From NCBI GenBank assembly GCA_014621425.1, contig JAANBB010000429.1:1-33524 (forward strand): a stretch of 33,524 nt of DNA. The letters run 5' to 3'. The notes under the pieces are model-generated. The model was not told the DNA's origin and did no database searches. It worked only from the letters and a program-made list of their open reading frames with translations. Origin of the DNA: Cylindrodendrum hubeiense (Eukaryota > Ascomycota > Sordariomycetes > Hypocreales > Nectriaceae). The position numbers and the translations under genes are program-made. Below, piece after piece: positions 22,001 through 32,172 of the stretch (position 1 is its first letter; each line of letters starts with the position of its first letter).

Positions 22001-23133
22001 AGGTCCACGATATGGATTTGGCCACTCTGAGACACGACGATACTGGTCGTCAACATTCGGGGATGCATGCGTACATATGCTGCACCTGCAGGGAATGGGA
22101 TTGGTGGCATTGAGGACATCTTCTTAATATCGAAGACGTTGAGGAACGGGTCCAGCATATAATTCTGGCCTTGTCGGAGGGAATATCCGCAGGTAACGAT
22201 GAAGTCGTGCTGGGCATCCATGTCGCTAATTAAAGCTGAGTGAGCATTCCAGGTTTTGACAACTGCGAAACTGATAGGATCAAGAAGGTCAACTGAGCCA
22301 TTCTTAGTAGCGGCGCAAATATAACGACCACGCTTCATGACCGTATATTGGTGTTCGGTAGGCAACTGCAACTGTCAGCATCTCCCATCGGACAGTAAGG
22401 GGGGGCTTTCAGACTTGTTTAACAACATCACCCTTAATGAGGTCAATAACAAGCATCGTATCCTGCAGACCGGCGACCAGGATCTCGGCGGTTCCCTTTG
22501 ACGTGAAACTCATACATCGTAAGTCTTTCATATCATCATGTCTGCAACCGTCAGTCACTGATCATACTCGAGTCTCAGTCGAGCCACTAGTACATACTTA
22601 ATATGCCACAGCGGCGGCCCCCTCCTCAGTGCCATGTGCACATCTTTGGATCCGAGCACCACAACGCCTTTCTCGTTGACGAGGATTTGGCGCACAGGGC
22701 CATCGGGGGTCAGGTGTGCCTTGAATGAAGTATATCGCTGGAGTTCGGTGCCATAGAAGGAGGTTACGCGACCCTAGGATCTTGATGAGCACCCAGGTCG
22801 AGGCAATTAGGACCGGTATCACGGCATACATAGTCATTGCCAGTCCAAAGGAGCTCTTGCGAGGTATCGAAGGTCATGGTCGTTACGGGGGTGGGCATCG
22901 CGTGCACGCCCGGGGGCGGGAACTGAATCCGGGCGACCTAGAGACGACAGCGACGGGTCAGCACATGCCACACAGCACAAGGCGCGCTGGCGCCAGAAAG
23001 GCGCCGGGACGATGCCACGAGTGCGACCTCGGTGCTACCTCTACGGTCGCCTCGAGGAACGATAGACCGCATAGCGACGGGGCAGCGCGAATGCGCCGTT
23101 GGGCCAACATACCTCATCCCAATCTCCGTCCAT
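19027..23133 (-). CDS. pan2: PAB-dependent poly(A)-specific ribonuclease catalytic subunit Pan2
   Basis: Pan2 with Pan3 trims mRNA poly(A) tails in the cytoplasm. Twelve exons (23113-23133, 22830-22937, 22598-22773, 22415-22541, 21779-22365, 21310-21729, 21007-21257, 20817-20956, 20661-20765, 20210-20612, 19947-20160, 19027-19891) give 1138 residues, the expected size. The order is WD40 repeats (MDGDWDE then [18 protein letters not shown]), a linker, a UCH-like domain ([13 protein letters not shown], with no Cys where proteases have their nucleophile, so inactive as known for Pan2; [19 protein letters not shown]) and a DEDD exonuclease with D880 and E882 (LDTEF), D989 (LKQDF) and D1042 (HDSIED). 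Introns are 48-56 nt apart from the first (175 nt). Some donors are weak (GTCTGA, GTTTGA). The start matches the known N-terminus. Confidence 0.96.
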
Positions 23134-24728
23134 TGTGGCAGAATATACATCCTCTGGGGGTGCATAGCTATGTGAAAGAGACGCAACGACACCACCAGCG
23201 CCGTAGAGGCAAGAGAAATGCGATCAGCCAAAAGCAACGAGCTCCAGGACCGAAGCGTTGTAGGAATATGGAGTCTTGTCTCAGCGGCAGGGTCGTGGAG
23301 GGACGTGGGAAGCTTGAATGCATGGAGGGGCAATGAGCTTGCCGTTAGCCGACATTCACCCGCGAGCGCTGAAAAGGTCTACGATGTCGATAAGCTACCC
23401 TATGCTCGACGGGTTGATCTACGGCAAGCAACGTAAATACAGCCATTTATTCGTTAATACCGGCTACTCACTCTCTCTGGGACTATATTTTTGGTTGGCA
23501 TATAAGCGACATTGGTTAAAAGTGAATGGCATCAATCCGGCGCACTTCGTTGCTTAACCCTTGGAAATTAAGTTACTGGGCGTTTATACCCCACGAAACC
23601 AATGCACCGGAATACCATGCATCCGTCCAGTAAGTTTGGGCTATAAATCCCGGACCCAGTGCCCCTCAAGGTCATTTATAGCCACTCAACCGAGAAGCGA
23701 ACTAACAAAGTCGGATAGGTAGTAGCTCAGCGCATGAGCATTTCCGGGGGAGGTGCACACCGGAACGTTGCATTTGCTGCAGACCATGTCGTGGAATTAG
23801 GTTTCAAGGCGTGGGGTAGGGGCTTTGGTGGCCCCCAAGGTTTTATGCATTTCCTGTTCTAGGTATAGCCCTTCATATCCAAATATCCCAATGCTATGAA
23901 CTCCGTACTATACCACGGAGTAGTAATCTCCAGGGTCGAAATCTTCATCCCATTCTAGACTTGCCAATCAATGCTCCCACGAGCTGAACTCCAAAATACA
24001 AATATTATTGCCCATGTGCTTTGAACGCCTCATTCATCATTAAGTCACACTAGAAGTGACTATTCTTTTATGGGTCTCGTGGTTGACAGCTGAGACTGGT
24101 GTCGCGCCGTTGCCATGCTACCGCTGGCTGGAAGACGCCAGAATAATTCCATTGGCTTGAACGCGGCCTTGTGTCCATTCTCGAATGGTTATGCAGGCCC
24201 TTCCAAGGGCGTCGTCCTAACTAAGACGGTGACGGTGTGAATTCGTGACCGAAGCCTGCGCATGTCGTGTTTCGAAAAAAGTTATCTTGACCATGACCAG
24301 GGGTCAAGATCCCGCAGAAGCGATGGCACTCTGCGGCAGTAACGCCGAAGACCCCGGGCGGCCGAACTGCACCCCTGTCAGGAATCGGAGTCGCCGCATG
24401 ACGGAATCCGTGGCCGCCGTCGTACGTCTGGAAGAAGCCTTGGGGCGACCAACATCGACGGCGAACCTGACAGAGTTCCGTGGATGTTGTCGAGACACAA
24501 TGTTGACGCTAAGTTGGCTCAGTTCCAGTCGTCGGCCTAATTTGAGACAGGTCGACTAGGCTGGCAGGGGTGGGGATCGTCGTGGTCGAGATTAAATAAA
24601 GTTGTGTCTCTTGCAGGAGAAGCTTGCCCCAGATTGCGGCAAGAAAGGGGACGACAATATCGCAGTCGCGAGGGCTTCCCTCTCTGCAGGGGGTAAAAAT
24701 AAAGGAACCCACGTCGGGGGCGTCGGGC
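23134..24728. other. Intergenic region between PAN2 and the methyltransferase
   Basis: Contains the PAN2 promoter (nearest 23134) and the 3' UTR of the methyltransferase (nearest 24728). No gene seen. It holds the inverted repeat at 23900-23921, listed separately. An 80-residue open frame at about 23320-23557 is not supported by any similarity. Confidence 0.5.
23900..23921. repeat. Inverted repeat of the ACTCCGT type
   Basis: ACTCCGT at 23900-23906 and ACGGAGT at 23915-23921 form a 7-bp stem with an 8-nt loop. Related copies are near 26850, 27324 and 28379. Confidence 0.7.
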
Positions 24729-25622
24729 TCAAGAGACCTGGTAGATGGTGAAGTTGACGGGGAATGTGTTGTGGTTGAATCCTGGCAGCTTGGACGCTGG
24801 CTCGCCGGTGGCTTCGAGCTGGACTTGCCAGCGGGTCCCCGTTAGTGCTCCAACCTCGTCCCAGAGGCGCTGGAAGCTGGCTTGGTCGTGCAGGTAGGCC
24901 GAGCGTGAGCTGTTCATGGATGCCCCCGGGTTGTTGCTGCCGACTTGACGCCCGTAGATCAATGCGTTTCGCGTCCCGGGCTTGATGAATTCCACCAAGC
25001 GTTTGCCCATGTAGAGTTGCTGCACCCAGTTGAACAGGTGGAAGAAGCTGCCGGCGTGGATGATGGTGACCTTGCCGCGCAGACCGGCTAGCTGCTTGTC
25101 GTCGGGATCCAGCATGTCGCCTGCCACAAAGGTGGCACCGAGGCTTGATCGGTCTTGGAAGAGGTCGTAGCCAATGTCGATGAATTTGGATTGCAAATCG
25201 GTGCCGATCAGCTGGGAGCCCCTGGCACCGTCGGCACGGAACTGTCGGATGACCTGGCCCACGCCGCAGCCAAGGTCAAGGAGGACATCACGGGAGCCCG
25301 CGACGTTGAGACGGAAGAGCACCTGTTGATAGCGAGGGTCCTGGGGATCTAGGATGTAGAGAAATTTCCATCGGCCCACACAAGGGTACTGGGAGATGCA
25401 CCATGCCTTCTCTCGCTGATAAAGGGCGGGTCAGGTCAGTTGCCGAAGCGCCCGGGCCATTGGGGGAGCGGCACTTACAACACGGCGGATGTGATCGTCG
25501 AGATCGTTGAAGGGGATTTTACTGTAGACCTCGAGGAGGTGTCGGGCCGGGCCAATGTCTTGTGGGGGATCTTCGAGATAGGTCCAGTCCCGCACCTTCA
25601 TGATGTCCATGGAGAGTAACAT
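24729..25622 (-). CDS. SAM-dependent methyltransferase, secondary-metabolism type
   Basis: Two exons (25479-25622, 24729-25415) with a 63-nt intron give 276 residues. The N-terminal part has KIPFNDLDDHIRRV joined to REKAWCISQYPCVGRW across the splice, and this fits the pattern of fungal methyltransferases of the AusD/Trt5 type. The SAM-binding motif LDLGCGVGQ (residues 94-102) and GTDLQ near 125 are class I Rossmann features, followed by IIHAGSFFHLFNW and LIYGRQVGSN, which are also family features. AusD-like enzymes methylate polyketide-derived intermediates in meroterpenoid pathways. No polyketide synthase, terpene cyclase or oxidase is nearby, so this gene is an orphan and its substrate is unknown. 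Assignment to the family is from memory of sequence. Confidence 0.87.
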
Positions 25623-26239
25623 GATGTTGTGGTGTGAGCCCGTGCAGCTGTGCAGCCTTGCAGCACAGAGCAGAAGGGGCTTGTCGGCGAGGAAAGTTGC
25701 GAGGTGAGCCTCCCGTTTTCATTGATATGCGAATTGATCGATGGTGGATATGGTGGTGTGATTGATCGGAGGATGATGGCAGTGCGAGAGAGTGGCCATC
25801 GAACCAAGGGTCCAGAGTGTTTAGAGGGGTAGGTTTGGGAAGGGACGCATCCAGAGGAAGAATCAGGACAGAGATGACGGGGACAGATAAAAAGAGGCCA
25901 ATTGGCGAGTTATGAACAAGATCCCAACGGCCGGGTACCTGACCAACTCCGGTACTTTCTGGACTGGGCTCCGAACCTGGCTCATGTTTGTCAAGGTCGA
26001 CTAACAGACGGGCCAGGGACAGGGTGTGGAGGGATGGAAGGAGTCCATCGAAGCATGGGAAACAAAGGCCCCTCGGGTGGCTTCCCTGCAGCGGCTTCTA
26101 CGGTGGCCCACGTCGACTCGAGCCCTGGCTGGTGAGGTGACGCACCGCAATTGATTTGCAATCCCGCCTGGCTCCCGTCTCGGCACGCTCCTGGAGAGGG
26201 TCGCCAGAGGGCTTCCAGGGTTCCGTTTGGGGAGGTCGG

Positions 26240-26404
26240 GGGGCACCGGGGCCCCGCCCCAGCGTCCCGTCAGCGGACGAAACGCCCGTCTTCGGGCGCT
26301 GCTCTGCGCTGAGGCCAATGGCCAAAACTAGAAGGCAACATCATTTGCGCCCCCCACTGACAGTCTGGGGCGCACCAATTACGCTGTAGCCCAGGGCGCT
26401 ACAG
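26240..26404. repeat. Cluster of four GC-rich inverted repeats
   Basis: Read directly: GGGGC-ACC-GGGGCCCC-GCCCC at 26240-26260; CGCCCG-TCTT-CGGGCG at 26283-26298 (6-bp stem, 4-nt loop); TGCGCCCC...GGGGCGCA at 26346-26374 (8-bp stem, 13-nt loop); CTGTAGC...GCTACAG at 26384-26404 (7-bp stem, 7-nt loop). Their role is unknown. Confidence 0.75.
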
Positions 26405-27323
26405 GGCACCGCCCAACCCCCCAGGGTCATCCGGGGCCCATTCCATCGCCGTCCGCACAGAGCACACTGACTAAAGTGCCCCAACTCGAGCCCGCTGAAA
26501 GCCCCATGTCTCAGCATGTGCGCTATTGTACCCGCTCGCCTCGGGCGAACTCTTCTAGCCTCCGGTTGTCAGACGATTTTGGGTTTCCTCATCCCGCCGC
26601 CTCACAACGTGGTGACGAGCAAACCCTCGTGCAGGCTGGTGGCTCTATGGCCCCTTCGAACATGCACTTGTGTATGTGAGATTATGTATTGGACGAGAGT
26701 CGCAGGGGAAAAAGCAAACTTGACCGCCACGCCGTCAGGAGCGTGGGAGCGAGGGAGCGAGGGTGGCCTCTAGCAAACAGGTCACTTCTCTCGCTGGACC
26801 GCAACCAATGCCATGTGCAGACAGACGCGATTTGCTCTTGTCAGCTTCTACTCCGTACAGTACCACAGCGGCCCACGCGCAGAAGAAGCAAGCAACTGTC
26901 ACAGACTGCCCGCCCAGTGAACACCTCCCCACATACAGCGTCGCAGCCACGCTTCTCGGCTTCTCTTGGCTCCGTCGTGGAGAGCGGTTCGGGCGCCCAA
27001 GGACTGGCCCTGCTCGAGCCATGGCTTCCTGCTAGTGGAGTCTGGCCCTGAACAGCCTGCAGAATCACACCATGGCAGCGACCGTTGATCATTTGTAACA
27101 GCGACTCGGCACCTAGCCACGCTAACAAGCTGTCGGAGCCAACACTGATGATGACTTTACGTGTCAGGGGCTCCGTCACTGATGTCTACACCCTTAGTGT
27201 ATTGGACCGTCTCAACGCCCGATTGTGCCGGTTCAATCAATCATTCCATCACTTGTTATTCCATGACTCGGTCAGCGGCAGATCAAAGACACTACGAAAG
27301 CGCGCGGACGTCTCATCTTTGCG

Positions 27324-27335
27324 CTCCGTACGGAG
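27324..27335. repeat. 12-nt palindrome CTCCGTACGGAG
   Basis: Perfect palindrome belonging to the same motif family as the inverted repeat at 23900-23921 and the single copies near 26850 and 28379. Confidence 0.8.
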
Positions 27336-29282
27336 TATGGAGCACACTAATCACACCTCACTCGTCGTCATCACAAGTAACGAATCCCCTTCGCTCTCTA
27401 ATTACTTCGTACCATGTATTTCCATGTCTCCGAACAAGGGCCGCAACATCCGCCGACCATGGTGTCCGACCACGAGATCCGACCACGACAATAACACGGC
27501 CATCAACAAAATTCCTGCAGTAGAGGAATCGGCGCTGATTGACTAGACCATCTGCCGGAGCCATGCGTATCCAAGACACCTCCGAGACAGCGTCAACAAA
27601 GAAGGGATCCGACTTCACGCAAGACTGCACGTGGCGATTGATTCCTCCACGCGATTTATGCTGTCTCACGGGCCCTCCGACCCTACATGCGATTCAGCTA
27701 TTGGGTTCAAGTGATAGATCACGATCGATCGATTAAGTCCTGCATGCCCGCAATCTAACCCTTCACCGCAATCTTTACCCGTATTATTGTATCCGCACTG
27801 AAGATGAATGTGTGGATCACTTCACCTTTCCTTCATAACAGGTCCATGGTAGCATCGAAAACCTAGCAGACCACTACGACTTTGTGATAAGAGATCACTT
27901 CCATTGCTCTGATGACTTCTAACTATTAACTGGAGAACTTGTTCACTGATGACCTGGTGGGAGAGCCAGTCCATACCGCTGATGTTTCTGCATGCAGAAG
28001 GTCACGGCGCATCCAAGCGAGAGACCATTGTCCATCGACCTTATCCTTGTTTGGACACGGTGCATGGCGTTAGATGTATGCTGAGCCTGAATTATGGAGC
28101 TCTGGTAACATCCTCCTTCACCCGGATAGAAGCCCAGACTCGAGAGTCAAGTACTGTGTGCTGAATGGTCGGAAGGTTCGGTTGGGTACGGGTCACCAAG
28201 CAGCTAGATGAGACAGGCTCCTCTGCATTTCAACAATCTGCAAACCACGTTGGCTCTCATAGACTCTGAATCACCGCCTTGGTTGGCAAAGTGGTTATTA
28301 TGGTGGAGCCGAAGGGGACAATGATTCATCATAGCGAAACCTCGACGCCTTGACACGGGCAATCACATCACAGTCCTCTACGGAGTGATATCTCTGTCAA
28401 ATCTATCTTCATACCCATATTTCCCTAGAATGGGGTTTACTCTCACCGCCACGCGAAGTGGAACATAAGCTGTGTCCTTACATACACCTGGCACCAATAA
28501 TCTCGGACCCTCGGACTGACCTGGGGAGCCTGGGCCTCCACTTGTCAACGGGGATACCTCCGGATCTTCCCAGTGGCATGTAACTTGTTCAAGGTGAGGT
28601 CCGAGACCGATTTGTGCGTTGCAGGCATGTCTTTATTTGACATCTGTCTGGCCATATTACATAAGTTGCCCAGGGACTCGGGGACTCGGGCTTGCTTGAG
28701 CACATGGCCGAGGGGTCAGGCCACAGGGGTGATTTTGTCGTAGCGATATGGAACTCTGGTACAGGTCTGAAATTGGATGAATAATCCTGGGATCCTATGC
28801 CTGTTGATTGCTGCCATGTGATACCGGCATGGGCTATGAATCACAGGCTTTGATAGACCTCGATTGTGAGGCGCCGCGTATTTATGGACGCGGACGATCA
28901 CGGACCGGAAAGACACACTACTTCAGCATTAGCTAATCAACGGTCGACAGTGTTTTGAGACTGGTTCTGCAGAAGTAACTGGATGTTTGCACGTGCAACA
29001 GCAATATTTGGGTGTGGCGCAAGACGCGACAACAGTGAAATGTAGGAGGACTGTGTTATCCTAAGTAAATTCGAAGCATATGTTGCCGATCGCCGGTTTA
29101 AACGTCCCATCCGTAAGTAGGAGGGGAAAATTGCAGTATTGGAGAAGTGAAGAAGTAAACTGAAAATTAGATTAAGTGTGTAATGGTTGAAGCATTTACA
29201 CACGACAATGCATCTGTGAGGTTCCTGGTGTGAGAAACTGAGCGCATCACACTGTCGGAAGCAGGCTCGCGCTGACTAAGGC

Positions 29283-29645
29283 ATGGCCTGGCACCTGCCC
29301 GAGTGGGCGAGCTTGCTCGAGTGGGCCGGGCATTTCCTCCCGAAAAATTCTTCCTTCTCCGTGATCTCGAGGTCAAAACACCCACACAGCAAACTGTCAT
29401 CGGGCCCGAGTTCTTCCTCTTCCGTCGAGGCGTCGCCGTCGCATCGCATTTATCCTGCTCCGAAGCCCAAGAGAAAGCGTCGTGTAAGTCCCATCCGCAG
29501 ACGTAGCTGCTTTGCCCACGACGCACTTCCCTCTCGCCGCGTCAATGCCCGAATCTTGTGCTGTGTTGTCCTGTCGTCGACCATCGCGTGCGCGCATCAC
29601 GTCGCCATGTTAAAGCTTGATGCTAACTATGGCTTTGTCCAGTGA
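29283..29645 (+). other. Possible upstream ORF in the Rgt1-like gene's leader
   Basis: An ATG at 29283 opens a frame ending at TGA 29643-29645. A plausible UTR intron (29484-29642, 159 nt) lies inside it: GTAAGT donor, GCTAAC branch site, CAG acceptor. Removing it shortens the frame from 120 to 67 residues but leaves the same stop codon, because the length is a multiple of 3. Whether transcription starts upstream of 29283 is unknown. The peptide resembles nothing. Confidence 0.3.
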
Positions 29646-29823
29646 CTTCATTGTCGCGTCGCGACCCATCTCCAGTCGCGGTAGCGTCGCGTCTCGCTGC
29701 TTGTGACGAAATCCTCACACAACAACCCGACGTCGTATTTTCCCCCATCCATTAGACGATACTCTGCTGTCGCAGCCGTGTGCATCCATCGATTGATTTT
29801 CTCGTCCCTCGGAACCAGCCATT

Positions 29824-32172
29824 ATGAGTGCACCCAGAGATCCGGAGGTGGACGAAGCCAACATCTCATACCCCTCTCCTGGGGCAGAGGGAATGGAAGC
29901 TGGTCCTTTCTATAACACCGGCGGGCGCGAGGGTGTGCCGGAGCATCAGGATCACACCGATCACCATGTTTCCGAGCAGGTACAGGTGCAGGAGCACGAT
30001 CAAGGCGAGCTCGTCACCGAGCCTGCGACTCCCCAACATCATGTCTCGCGTCCTGCCAACCTCGAGGAGCTGCAGCTAGCAGCTCAGCTTGGCCAAGGCC
30101 TCGCTGGCACACCCATCATGCCCGCTACCGATCCCAATATGAACGTGGAAGACCCCAATCTGCGAAGCATCATGCCCCATCCTGAGCCCGAGCCGCAACA
30201 TACCCCGTCATATGTGCAAGAGACGCCCACCACCGATTCCATGGTGCAACATTCCATGTCCGTACCGGTAGGCCCTCCAATGCCTCCGCAGTACGCCATG
30301 GACAATAGTATCCCGCCTAGGAAGCGGTCCAAGGTTTCCCGTGCCTGTGACGAATGCCGCCGGAAGAAGATCAAGTGCGATGCGCAGTCAGACACAGGAG
30401 ACAACCCTTGCTCCAGCTGCGCACGATCATCTATTAGATGTTTGTTTAGTCGAGTGCCTCAAAAACGAGGACCAAGCAAAGGGTGCGACACTCCCTAATC
30501 GTCCTTTGGATATTAAGTCACTAACACCGTATCTTAGATACATCAAGGAGCTTGCAGATCGTATTCATAGTATCGAGAACAAGCTTGAGAATGAGGGAGG
30601 ATTGAGCCAAGATGATCTCGACCATCTCTTTGTCCCAGACCGACCACGTCAGAACCATGTCGGTGGTGATGATGCCAGCCGGAAGCGACCATTCTCGAGC
30701 ATTTCGGGCGAGTTTACCACGCCTGCACCCGCGCGACAAACTCCTTGGGGATCGGAGCAACGATCTATACAGCCTTCCTCAGCGGCTTCGGATGGCTATG
30801 CAGCCCCGTTCAGCACTGGCTCGCTGGCGCCCCAGCCTTCAGCAATCAAGCCGGAGAGCACACCCTCCAAGCCTCCAGTTGCCGCCATGGATATATCTAT
30901 GCCCGACACCGACGGAGTACCGGATATTGACGAGGACACCCTGCACAGGTAAGTACAGCGATGAAACCCTGAGAGTTCCCTGCTCACCATCACGCAGCTA
31001 TTTGTCGAATGTTCAACCAGTATATCCGATCCTGCCAAGCAGTAAGGCCAGAGTACAAGAGTTGCTTGCGCAGTGCCCGTCATCGGTACGAACCGCATTT
31101 GCCAACGCCATCCTCGCTGTGACAATGTCATCAGGGGATGTAAAGCTCGCCAGCTCTCTGCTCAACGAGTGGGAGAGCAGTGAGACTCCACACTCGCTCG
31201 CAGCCAACATTGTGCATGCTCAAACTTTGCTGCTGTTGGTTATCGAGGCCGATTGGCGATCGTCGCCAACACTGCCGTTCCTCTTGGCCCGAGCTGTTGC
31301 GCTGGCCAATTCGATGAAGCTCTGGCGGTACACTCCCATGGAATCGGCTTCTGAGCCAGACTCAGACGACCAGTTGTGCGTGCGAGTCTGGTGGTCGCTG
31401 ATTCTCATGGATCGTTGGCACGCTGCAGGGACGGGCAAGCCTGCACAGATTCCAGACAGCAGTGTTGTTGCGCCGCCTGGCCTGGAGAACATCCTGGGAG
31501 AGGTGTGCTTCTACCTCGTCCGTAAGTGACAAGCCTCATGAGATGTGATGGAAACATTGCTAATTAATACCGCTTTTAGGACTGTCGAAGCTGTTGAACC
31601 GAGTATCGCATGTTGTGTCGACGCTACAGCCTGGATCGACGACGACCGAGCAGCCTATGGCGGCGATCCTGACGGACTACATCGAGAACTATCGCGAGGA
31701 CCTACCGGCGCACATTGAACCCGCATCTCACCCGTTGGTGCACTTGGCATACTGGCACTGCAAACTGCTTGTGGCACTCCTGACGCCGGGGGCGACCCCA
31801 GCGGAGACGATGTGGCCGACAAAGGAGTTGGTGAACCTCCTATTTGCACACACGTACCTTCAGAGCCCGCTGGTGAACCACTTTGCATCGCTGGTAGCTA
31901 TGTCTCTGGCCAAACTGTCTAAACTAGAGAGTTCGCGGGAGGAGGCGACGCAGCTGATCAAGGACATTGTAGAGAAGCCTGGGGATGTGTGGGACGGGAT
32001 TAGAGATAAGCTGTCGGAGCAGATGCGGCCGACATCGTCAGTGGAGGCGGCTGCGAGCCAAGGCCTGCAGCACCTTGCGGATTTGGCTACGGCACATGAA
32101 GGAATTGCACCTGGCGGCGACGAGATTGCGTTTGGTCCGTCACTGGCATCGGGGTACCTGGACGTCGCGTAA
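29824..32172 (+). CDS. Zn(II)2Cys6 transcription factor, Rgt1-like (glucose-responsive type)
   Basis: Exons 29824-30482, 30538-30948, 30998-31521 and 31580-32172 give 728 residues. The zinc cluster is at residues 175-206: C175, C178, C185, C196, C199, C206, with 10 residues between the third and fourth cysteines. It is flanked by RKRSKVSRACDEC before and FSRVPQKRGPSKG plus YIKELADR after. This combination is characteristic of the Rgt1-like glucose-transport regulators of ascomycetes; I call it so from memory. A low-complexity His/Pro/Gln-rich N-terminus precedes it. The C-terminal half has helical RVWWSLILMDRWHAAGTG, typical of the fungal transcription-factor domain. The ATG at 29824 follows a leader without a nearby ATG in frame. 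A 5' UTR intron is likely. The exact orthologue and pathway are not proven. Confidence 0.86.

Larger units (their letters stand above)
25623..29823. other. Gene-poor 4.2 kb region with inverted repeats
   Basis: No convincing gene in either direction. The longest open frames are about 100-150 codons, start at non-conserved places and show biased, non-protein composition. Bases 25623-25900 should hold the methyltransferase promoter. Bases 26180-26420 are GC-rich with four inverted repeats listed separately. From about 26850 to 28390, ACTCCGTA-type motifs recur. From about 29280 the DNA is the presumed leader of the Rgt1-like gene. A decayed mobile element is possible, but no transposase trace was seen. 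Confidence 0.5.

Noticed and set aside
23318..23557. 79-residue open frame upstream of PAN2
   Set aside because: No similarity recognised; it lies within the probable PAN2 promoter region and has no splice or neighbour support.
26001..26389. Overlapping open frames on both strands in GC-rich DNA
   Set aside because: Long frames in several phases are expected in stop-poor GC-rich DNA; the Arg/Pro/Ser-rich translations do not resemble proteins.
27085..27546. 153-residue open frame in the gene-poor region
   Set aside because: It begins with a non-ATG codon, has no recognisable domain and its composition is not protein-like.
25623..29823. Transposon or CRISPR-like array in the gene-poor stretch
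   Set aside because: No transposase motif, terminal repeats with target duplication, or regularly spaced repeats were found.
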